Origin: Polaromonas sp.
GTDB lineage: Bacteria; Pseudomonadota; Gammaproteobacteria; Burkholderiales; Burkholderiaceae_C
Reading direction: 5' to 3'
DNA length: 64,000 nucleotides
Assembly (NCBI RefSeq): GCF_012927455.1
Contig: NZ_JABBPE010000015.1
Location: forward strand, 186,001-250,000
The translations under genes were made by a program, and so were the position numbers. Below the pieces are notes generated by a model, which was not told the DNA's origin, ran no database searches, and worked only from the letters and a program-made list of their open reading frames with translations. This document shows, piece by piece, positions 57,964-64,000 of this stretch (position 1 is the first letter of the stretch; the number at the start of each line of letters is the position of its first letter).

Positions 57964-58038
57964 CTGTCTGAGTGCCAGCGTGGGCATCCATTAATATTGG
58001 ATTGGCACACCGTCAGCGGCTATGCCTGCGGCCCGTGA

Positions 58039-59730
58039 TCAGCTTGCCGTGATCTCAGGTGGAGGCGTCGGCAAGGTCATCTCGATGGTCGAGCCGGTCA
58101 ATGACAGCTGCCCACCGATACTCACCACCCGGCGCCGTGCCGACTCGAAGCGGGAATCTGGAAACGCGTCGGCAAGTACCAATACACCATCGACGGCGGC
58201 TGATTCGCAACCGATGCGAATCACAACGTCTTCTCCGCGTACCCTGGTTTCGACCAGGATTCGCGGTGGCAATGGGTGGTGCGCCGATTTGCCTTCCGCG
58301 CACGCCTGCAATAGATTCATCAGCGCCTCGGTCAGATGATCTGGAATAACCAGCCGAGCAGGCAATTGGTGATCCGGCTGGAACTCGATGTGGATTGCAC
58401 TGAAGCGGGGATCGAAGCTCAGGAAATCGCAGACCGCCTTCACCATCTGATTGACATCGACCAGTTCGGGCGACGCATTGCGGACCGCCGCGAAGTCGGC
58501 GATCTGGCGCATCATGCCCGCGATGCGCTGTGTTTGCTCCAGGATCGATTTTGGCTGACAAGCGATGCAGCCGCTGTTTGCCTGCTCGGTGGCCATCTGC
58601 TCGGCTAACGCGGCAATCGTTGCCAGCGGGTTGCCGACCTCGTGCGCGACGTTGGCTGCCATGGTGGCCAGCGCTGCCATTTTTTCTTTAAACCATCGCT
58701 CCTCGCGCAGAATTGACAGCTCTTGCGCACGCGCCTGTACATCGATGATGCGCTGGCCGTTGCGCACCAGGACCAGCAGCGCGACATACAGCAATGCCAG
58801 CAATGCGCCCATGATCAGAAGAAATTGCTCGGAGCTCGTATCGACCTGGTGCTGGTTTTTTTTGGAGGCTTGCTCAACCCTTGCCAGATTTTCGGCAGTC
58901 AGATCCGCAATCTTGGTTGACGCGCTCTCGATCTGTTTAAGGATAGGCGTGACGTCCGAATAGATCTCGAACACGCCGATGACCTCGCCATTGCCACCCC
59001 GCTTTGGAATGTAGCTAGAAATCATGTCGCGGTTCTCGACCACGCCTTCGAAGGCGCTGAAGCGGTCGCGATGGGTCAGCTCGCTTGCAGCCCGGCCGCT
59101 CACTGCGGATTGCCAGCCGCCGTTGTCGGCCTTGTCTTCGCCGATCTGCCGGTGCTCCGAGGAATAGACCGTAACCCCGCGCAGATCGAACACCTTGATC
59201 TTGAATACAGTGCTCTTGCGCATCGTCGCATGCACCTTGGCATCCAATTTTGCGAATCCCGGCAGCACCATGATCTGGCGGCCCACCTCGGCAAAGCATG
59301 CCAGGCGCGCGTCTGGCTGAGTGGTGGCTTGAGGCGCGGCGATCGCGCGGCAGTAGTCAATCGGGATCTGCCGCGCCTGGGCAATGAAGGGTGCGAAGTC
59401 GGCGTCCCACAGCATATTTGAAAACACATGGGTCAAATTGACGTGGCTGGCTTGGTGCAGCATCAGCAAGTCGTCGCGCGCGGTCGCCTTTTGCTGGCGC
59501 ATGAACTCTGTTTGCACTTGCGCGAAGAAAATGTTTTGCTCGCGCTGTACTTTCTCGAAGAATTTGCCTTCCATCTGCTGGAGGAAATACAGCGCCAATG
59601 CGACAGCCGTAAAGGCGACAAGGCTGGTTAACGTGAAGTAGTGCATCAGGCGGAACCCGCCTGCCCGAGAGCCATTTTTCTCAGCCATAAGGTCCGGTTG
59701 CCCAATCGTTTGTGTCGCGAGCTTGTTCAT
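58039..59730 (-). CDS. Membrane histidine-kinase-like protein with degenerate ATPase domain
   Basis: 563 residues. Membrane helix about 29-50, a periplasmic sensor region (about 51-305), second helix about 305-325 (LLIMGALLALLYVALLVLV), coiled segment, and a phospho-acceptor box ATMAANVAHEVGNPLATIAALAEQ. A GCIACQP (CxxC) follows about 30 residues later. The N box reads EALMNLLQACAEG, lacking the second Asn, and where the DxGxG box should be there is VIRIGCESAAVDGVLVLAD, with no G2 loop after it. So it senses and may dimerise, but ATP binding is doubtful. No response regulator is adjacent. Neighbours are cytochrome-type genes on the same strand. Confidence 0.8.
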   Translation of the reverse strand: MNKLATQTIGQPDLMAEKNGSRAGGFRLMHYFTLTSLVAFTAVALALYFLQQMEGKFFEKVQREQNIFFAQVQTEFMRQQKATARDDLLMLHQASHVNLTHVFSNMLWDADFAPFIAQARQIPIDYCRAIAAPQATTQPDARLACFAEVGRQIMVLPGFAKLDAKVHATMRKSTVFKIKVFDLRGVTVYSSEHRQIGEDKADNGGWQSAVSGRAASELTHRDRFSAFEGVVENRDMISSYIPKRGGNGEVIGVFEIYSDVTPILKQIESASTKIADLTAENLARVEQASKKNQHQVDTSSEQFLLIMGALLALLYVALLVLVRNGQRIIDVQARAQELSILREERWFKEKMAALATMAANVAHEVGNPLATIAALAEQMATEQANSGCIACQPKSILEQTQRIAGMMRQIADFAAVRNASPELVDVNQMVKAVCDFLSFDPRFSAIHIEFQPDHQLPARLVIPDHLTEALMNLLQACAEGKSAHHPLPPRILVETRVRGEDVVIRIGCESAAVDGVLVLADAFPDSRFESARRRVVSIGGQLSLTGSTIEMTLPTPPPEITAS

Positions 59731-59808
59731 GCGCGTTATTTTCTATCAGGTACATAACGAAGCAGTCCTTGCCACAATGTACTCCACAGAATGCACAATT
59801 GGCGAAAA

Positions 59809-59850
59809 AAAAGCGCCTCAGGCCACGTAAGACGGGCGTGAGGCGCTTTG
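59809..59850 (-). terminator. Terminator between the cytochrome c gene and the kinase-like gene
   Basis: AAGCGCCTCA/TGAGGCGCTT, a perfect 10-bp stem with an 18-base loop and A and T runs on both sides; ends the minus-strand cytochrome transcript. Confidence 0.75.
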
Positions 59851-60007
59851 TTTTTTATAGCAGATCTGATGGTCTGCCTTAAGCAAATAGAACTATTCCA
59901 TTTCAGATCATCCGTGCACTTTGGCGGTTTCTAGCCGTACGTCTGTCGCCGCTTTGCGTTCACGTTCACCTTCACCTTCACGAATGATCTAGTAACGGAA
60001 TAACCGA

Positions 60008-60484
60008 TCAATACTTGATCTTGATTTTGTCGAGTTGGTCTTTGGTGACGGCGGCCACATCCTTGCGCTTTTCCCAGCGATTGAGGTTCCAGGCGCCTTC
60101 TCCAACCCAGGCTTTGAATATCTTCAGGTTTGCGGCACGCTCGGCGTCCGTCGAGCCGAGATTTTGATACATATTGCCTGGTTTTCCGCCAGCGTTGGGG
60201 CTGGTTCCATCGTCTAGCCGGCGCATCAAGGCACCGGTATCAGGCCAGGCGACAAAGGCGATAAAGCGTTCGTACGTGTCCATGCGCGGTCCCTTTAATT
60301 TGGCCTCAAACCCCTTTTCGTCGAGCAGGAAATCAGCGCGCTCAGGCGCCGAATCATTGTGACAAACACTGCATTTGGCGTGCCACAGGGGTGCAATGTC
60401 TTTGCGAAAAGTGATTTCTTGGGCGGAGGCACTGCCGGCCCCCAGAAGAAAAATTACCAGGGCTAAAGCGAGTTTTCTGTTCAT
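60008..60484 (-). CDS. Periplasmic monoheme cytochrome c
   Basis: 158 residues from ATG 60484 (an upstream in-frame ATG at 60544 would bury the signal peptide). Signal ends at GSASA; FRKDIAPLWHAKCSVCHNDSAPERADFLL carries the single CXXCH in a setting seen in periplasmic cytochromes of the planctomycete/denitrifier type. The remainder is Lys/Arg-rich with no second heme site. Third gene of a minus-strand block with the DUF2231-type and ethylbenzene-dehydrogenase-like genes, 158 bases downstream of them. Confidence 0.78.
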   Translation of the reverse strand: MNRKLALALVIFLLGAGSASAQEITFRKDIAPLWHAKCSVCHNDSAPERADFLLDEKGFEAKLKGPRMDTYERFIAFVAWPDTGALMRRLDDGTSPNAGGKPGNMYQNLGSTDAERAANLKIFKAWVGEGAWNLNRWEKRKDVAAVTKDQLDKIKIKY

Positions 60485-60642
60485 AACTAATTTACTTAAG
60501 ATGGTGTGAACGCAAGAAGCTGAATCTTCTTCTACGTCATACATTGCTCCAATATATGTTCATCCCGGTCGTTTCACCGTACGCCAGCGCACAGAGGCCG
60601 ACCGGTCACCGCCGCGCTCTGCATGGCGCGGGGCGGCGGTTT

Positions 60643-61200
60643 TTACAGGGTCTGCGGCTTGCTGCGACTCCACCAGCCGAGAGCCAGCAGAAGAACTGCC
60701 ATGACGCAGAGGGCTACCAGGGTCACGTCGGGCACGTAGTAGGTGCTGTAGACCTCCCAGCCCAGCAGGCGCAATCCGTCTGAGACGGCCGAGTAGATAC
60801 CGACCAGATGACCGCCCAGCGTGCCGGTAATGCCCACCAGCAGGCCGCCCAGCAGTGCCAGGCCGGCCATGATCCAGCGCGCCATGCCCTCCCACACCGT
60901 TTCACCCCGGCGCCAGCGCGCGAACAGGACAATCGCCCAGAAAGCCACTGTCCAGCTGGCCATCAGCATGTGGTTGCGCCCAAGCGGCGTTGAAGAAATC
61001 GTTTCCCATGGCCACACCAGCAGACCGATGCCGAAGGCCACCAGGCCGAAGACAAGCGCAATGGACAGCAGCGGGACAAGAGCCCGATCGATCGCCTTGG
61101 CCAGCGCACCGTCGGAAAACGCGCGCAACAAGATAGCCAGAGTCGCTGTCATCCAGAGGGCAATCGGAAAGTGAACAAGAACTACGTGATACGGGGCCAT
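60643..61200 (-). CDS. Small integral membrane protein, DUF2231-like
   Basis: 185 residues from ATG 61200, which has GGAG nine bases upstream; it starts two bases after the previous stop. About five membrane helices; opens APYHVVLVHFPIALWM, the HP/HFP opening of DUF2231 membrane proteins. Several His residues (H4, H8 and one near 80) could bind heme b, but this is guesswork. Likely the membrane partner of the heme protein encoded upstream. Confidence 0.7.
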   Translation of the reverse strand: MAPYHVVLVHFPIALWMTATLAILLRAFSDGALAKAIDRALVPLLSIALVFGLVAFGIGLLVWPWETISSTPLGRNHMLMASWTVAFWAIVLFARWRRGETVWEGMARWIMAGLALLGGLLVGITGTLGGHLVGIYSAVSDGLRLLGWEVYSTYYVPDVTLVALCVMAVLLLALGWWSRSKPQTL

Positions 61201-61202
61201 GG

Positions 61203-62639
61203 TCAAACTCCTTCTTTACGTTTGAGCAACTGATTAAAGGCGATGCCGAAGGCGGCGATCAGGAAGACGCCGGAAACCAGCGTCAGCAGCCACTGGCGGC
61301 GGATTTCGTCGGCAAACTCGGCTTCAACACCGTAGTTGGCGAGTTGGCTTTCGCTGTGCCGATATTTCACTGGAACACCTTTCTTGATGTTCTCGGCACC
61401 GGCATGCTTGGCGCTGTTGAGCATGGGCCAGCTGACCTGGCCAGGATAAAACAGCGTGACGTTGGACCATTGGTCCTTCCACTGCTGCGGCGCGGCCCCT
61501 TCAAAGCGCTGCGCCACGATGTCGCCGGCGCGTCCCAGGCCGAGCGAAGAAGGCAGCGACACATAGTGCCAGCGACCGCCCGTTGCATTTCGGTGGACGG
61601 CAAATGCCACGGAATACGCGCCCTGGTCTTTCAGGACCTTGTCATCCAGTGGATGGCCGGTATCGAGCTTGCGTGAAAGCGTCACGTCCCAGTAGCCGTC
61701 GGCCCAACGCCCCTTGCCTTGCACCGCAATGTCGGCCATGGAGCCTTCGGGTGTGCGCAGCGTGCGTCTGGGCAGGGTGTCGCCATTGACCCAGCCGGCG
61801 GCCGGATCAAAAGCAACTGCCTCGCCTTCGCGCAGAAAGTAGGTGGAATCCTGGTCGATTTTCCCTTGCTGGACGTCATCCCATTTGAGTGCCTTGTAGC
61901 CGGTGGCTGCAGCATTGAACATCAGTTTGGGCTGCTTTTTTTCGCCATCCCAGTTGCTTCCGGCGGCGCTTTTGCCTTCGTCGCCCATGCGCCCTTCGGC
62001 GATCACCTGGTCATCGGACATGTTGATGGGGTTGGAGCGATGACCACGCCAATGCCACAGGTCCAGAAAGTAGCCGGCTTCGCGTTGCGCTTTCAGCTTT
62101 TCTTCCGGCTGCACGCTGGCCCAGTCGTCGATGTCGGTGCGGGTCCCCGGCAGGGACTTGCTGACTTCCTCCTGCTTTAGCTTTTTACCCAGATAAGGTT
62201 GCGCTTTGACCTCGTCGCCGTTGGCATGCTTGGTGAAGGTGGCAATGCCTGAGCCAATGGCCAGGTAACCGCCGTAGCGTGCAAACTCCGGCACGCTGCC
62301 ATCGTCCAGCATCATCGCCACGCGATCTTCCTGCAGTCCGCTTAATTCAGGGCCGGGGTTGCCCGCGCCCTTGCGCACCCACTTGCCGTCTTCGAACTTC
62401 ACGACATCATGAAAGATGCCGGGTTTTTGAGCCGGCCAGCGGTAGCGGAAAAACATGTCCGTCCCGTTGTAGGCAGCCTGTACCTGCAGCGGCACGGTCA
62501 GCTGCTTGGGAATGCTGATATTGCGCTTGAGATCGTCGTGAACCACGCCGCTGCCGTGGGTGAACCACGACAGCAGCAAACCACCGCCAAACAACGTCAG
62601 GGCAGCAACAAGCCCCGTGACCCGCAATTGATTACGCAT
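61203..62639 (-). CDS. Ethylbenzene-dehydrogenase-related heme-binding protein
   Basis: 478 residues from ATG 62639 with GGAGG upstream; the earlier ATG at 62663 would leave almost no leader after the predicted transcription start. An N-terminal hydrophobic signal or anchor (VTGLVAALTLFGGGLLLSW), a long beta-rich body with FRYRWPAQKPGIFHD, EDRVAMMLDDGSVPEF, GHRSNPINMSDDQ and DVTLSRKLDTG, and a C-terminal membrane helix (LLTLVSGVFLIAAFGIAF). The body resembles the gamma subunit (heme b) of the ethylbenzene dehydrogenase/DMSO-reductase group, without any molybdenum subunit nearby. Role unknown; anaerobic electron transfer is inferred from the FNR-type promoter. Confidence 0.8.
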   Translation of the reverse strand: MRNQLRVTGLVAALTLFGGGLLLSWFTHGSGVVHDDLKRNISIPKQLTVPLQVQAAYNGTDMFFRYRWPAQKPGIFHDVVKFEDGKWVRKGAGNPGPELSGLQEDRVAMMLDDGSVPEFARYGGYLAIGSGIATFTKHANGDEVKAQPYLGKKLKQEEVSKSLPGTRTDIDDWASVQPEEKLKAQREAGYFLDLWHWRGHRSNPINMSDDQVIAEGRMGDEGKSAAGSNWDGEKKQPKLMFNAAATGYKALKWDDVQQGKIDQDSTYFLREGEAVAFDPAAGWVNGDTLPRRTLRTPEGSMADIAVQGKGRWADGYWDVTLSRKLDTGHPLDDKVLKDQGAYSVAFAVHRNATGGRWHYVSLPSSLGLGRAGDIVAQRFEGAAPQQWKDQWSNVTLFYPGQVSWPMLNSAKHAGAENIKKGVPVKYRHSESQLANYGVEAEFADEIRRQWLLTLVSGVFLIAAFGIAFNQLLKRKEGV

Positions 62640-62671
62640 GCAAGACCTCCATTTGTGAAACATGTGCTCAC

Positions 62672-62713
62672 ATAGTAGGAAGCTAAAGGAAAACCCTTAT
62701 TGATGGCGGTCAA
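62672..62713 (-). promoter_or_regulatory. FNR/ANR-type activated promoter of the ethylbenzene-dehydrogenase-like operon
   Basis: On the minus strand TTGAC-CGCC-ATCAA (62713-62700) and -10 TACTAT (62677-62672), again 36 bases from box start to -10 start. Inferred start near 62665, about 26 bases before the ATG. Confidence 0.78.
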
Positions 62714-63015
62714 CGTTGTAAACGTGAACCGGCCCTGCGGTGTGTCCGTTGCCCTAAAGCAACGCAATCAGTGGCAAAACCGATGCCTTTGCCCCTTTGT
62801 AGACGCAGGCAACACGGGTCCGATGGCTTCCAAGCGAAAGAGCAACGCGTAGATGCGCTGCTGCTTTTTTTGCATTGAGTTAGTCAGGAACCAAAGACGA
62901 GCGCCCCGGCTGCTTTAGGCGTTCTGTCATCAAGCCCGTGCCAGGGGGCCCGGCTGCAAGCGCGATGGAAAAAAGGTCCGCAACCGGTCAAGCTGACCTG
63001 ATTAACTACAAAATC

Positions 63016-63064
63016 GGCCTTTAGCCTCTATTCCATAAGCGTAAGCAGCTATAAAAAAGATAGT
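63016..63064 (+). repeat. Dispersed repeat, intergenic copy
   Basis: GGCCTTTAGCCTCTATTCCA, then TAAGCGTAAGCAGCTATA, then AAAAAGATAGTA. Confidence 0.75.
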
Positions 63065-63546
63065 AAAAAAGTTCAGGAAAAGCGAATTGGAAGCTATGCC
63101 GTGGTGAGTTGGCGTCTTTTCTGTCTGTCCTTGCCTGTATTGAAACTCTCGGCAAGGGCGTGTCTTAAGGGCGGGTTCTGCAGACTGCGTCGCTTCCATG
63201 TTCCATCCGCGAGTGTTCAGCTCCCTTGTGCTGGCCCACATGACGCCGCGAGACGCCATAGTTAAATTGCAAGGCTTTTGCCACTGCTTTTAAATTTTTC
63301 GAACGGTTCAAAACTAAATGAGCTCCATTTTTTAGTTACAAAAAATAGTTTTATTTACATATTTGTTACTTGAAGTGACAATGGCGCTACTTCTGTGGCG
63401 AGCGCTGGCGCGCCACGAAGTGCATGACGAGTTGCTGATGCGCGACCAAATCTGAACGGCTTGGCCGAGGTGTTCGCGCTAAGTGGCGGTTTGCGGGGAA
63501 GACGACCAGGTTTTTTTGGGTACCTGTCTGTTATTTCCTATTCCCT

Positions 63547-64000
63547 ATGACTCACCGTACGCCCGCTACTTTCAGCCTCATGCCACACTGCCTTCGTGGC
63601 CTTTTGCTCATCCTTGCCTTGGCCGCAGCTTTTCCTGCCCTCGCCAGCCGCGACCTCACCACGCTCAGCCTTGAGCAATTGATGGACCTCAAGGTGATCG
63701 GTGCTTCCAAGTACGAGCAGAAGCAGGCCGAGGCAGCGGCGGCGGTGAGCATCATTACGCGCGACGAAATTCGCGCCTTTGGCTGGCGCACGCTTGACCA
63801 GGCGCTGGCCAGCCTGCCCGGCATCCACACCACCTACGACCGCCAGTACAGTTATCTCGGCACGCGCGGATTCGGCTTGCCGGGCGACTACACCACCCGC
63901 GTGCTGGTCACCATCAACGGCAACCGCACCAACGAGGCGGTCTACGACTCCGGCCCGACGGGTCGGCAGTTCCCGCTTGATCTCGACTTGATTGAGCGCA
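63547..64000 (+). CDS. TonB-dependent outer membrane receptor, N-terminal part (3' truncated by window)
   Basis: The frame is open from ATG 63547 to the window end (151 residues). Signal peptide with LLLILALAAAFPALAS, then LEQLMDLKVIGASKYEQKQAEAAAAVSIITRDEIRAFGWRTLDQALASLPGIHTTYD, the plug domain start and TonB-box region, and RVLVTINGNRTNEAVYD in the plug. Barrel not in the window, so the ligand (siderophore, vitamin, other) is unknown. No good RBS; ATG 63580 is another possible start. Confidence 0.82.
   Translation, partial: MTHRTPATFSLMPHCLRGLLLILALAAAFPALASRDLTTLSLEQLMDLKVIGASKYEQKQAEAAAAVSIITRDEIRAFGWRTLDQALASLPGIHTTYDRQYSYLGTRGFGLPGDYTTRVLVTINGNRTNEAVYDSGPTGRQFPLDLDLIER

Larger units (their letters stand above)
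62640..63546. other. Long intergenic region before the TonB receptor
   Basis: About 900 bases without a convincing gene. Contents seen: the FNR-type promoter at the left, a dispersed repeat at 63016-63064, an AT-rich stretch at 63290-63370 that could hold the receptor promoter, and a small CAGGT/ACCTG hairpin near 63509-63529. I saw no clear cobalamin or other riboswitch. Confidence 0.5.

Noticed and set aside
59950..59990. Short TTCACC/TTCACG tandem runs
   Set aside because: Only a few imperfect hexamer units; too short for a repeat array or CRISPR. No CRISPR array was seen anywhere in the window.
63002..63259. Minus-strand 85-codon frame in the intergenic region
   Set aside because: Partly made of the dispersed repeat; no RBS or known similarity.
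62750..63546. Riboswitch (for example cobalamin) before the TonB-type receptor
   Set aside because: Several small hairpins occur, but I could not find the conserved core boxes; not supported.

Overview
The window looks like a chromosome segment of a betaproteobacterium of the Comamonadaceae, close to Rhodoferax/Albidiferax or Polaromonas. The grounds are the GC-rich coding style, the housekeeping gene order (relA, phaR, rimO, rnr; rpsB-tsf-pyrH-frr-uppS-cdsA-dxr-rseP-bamA-skp-lpxD-fabZ-lpxA-lpxB-rnhB; carA-carB-greA; aceE-aceF-lpdA), and respiratory genes that suggest a facultative anaerobe able to respire extracellular metal and fumarate. Species assignment is inference.

Layout. 1-8.5 kb: end of relA, tRNA-Val, phaR, rimO, tRNA-Leu, rnr, a YggT protein and a NAD(P)HX repair enzyme. 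8.5-21.5 kb is the accessory highlight. It holds an outer-membrane conduit made of a decaheme lipoprotein (MtrC type), a periplasmic decaheme cytochrome (MtrA/DmsE type) and a porin (MtrB/PioB type). Next come a monoheme cytochrome c, a fused multiheme-c/cytochrome-b membrane protein resembling Geobacter CbcL, a four-subunit fumarate reductase frdABCD, and a methyltransferase-like protein that I identify as the rhodoquinone synthase RquA. 21.5-25 kb: Kbp-like BON/LysM protein, D-amino-acid dehydrogenase, amidase. 25-45 kb: translation, outer-membrane and lipid A genes, then carAB. 45-50.5 kb: greA, a small membrane protein, folD and a DctS/FixL-like two-component pair. 50.8-58 kb: pyruvate dehydrogenase operon with an embedded proteasome-like peptidase (BPH family). 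58-62.7 kb: a histidine kinase with a degraded ATPase domain, a cytochrome c, a small membrane protein and an ethylbenzene-dehydrogenase-like heme protein. 63.5-64 kb: start of a TonB-dependent receptor.

How it fits together. Three promoters carry the same FNR/ANR-type box (TTGAT-N4-GTCAA, read on the + strand), each exactly 36 nt from box start to a -10-like hexamer, as in class II FNR-activated promoters. They lie before the mtrC-type gene, before the cytochrome c/cbcL-like/frd/rquA block, and before the ethylbenzene-dehydrogenase-like operon. The proposed picture is an anaerobic regulon. Quinol or rhodoquinol is oxidised either by the CbcL-like protein, which passes electrons through periplasmic cytochromes to the Mtr conduit and an extracellular acceptor, or by Frd to reduce fumarate; RquA supplies the low-potential quinone. 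The combination of Mtr conduit, CbcL-like quinol oxidase and rquA-frd is the main discovery candidate.

A short dispersed repeat (consensus about GGCGCAAGCAGCTAT followed by an A/T-rich ATAGC arm) occurs about ten times, several inside genes.
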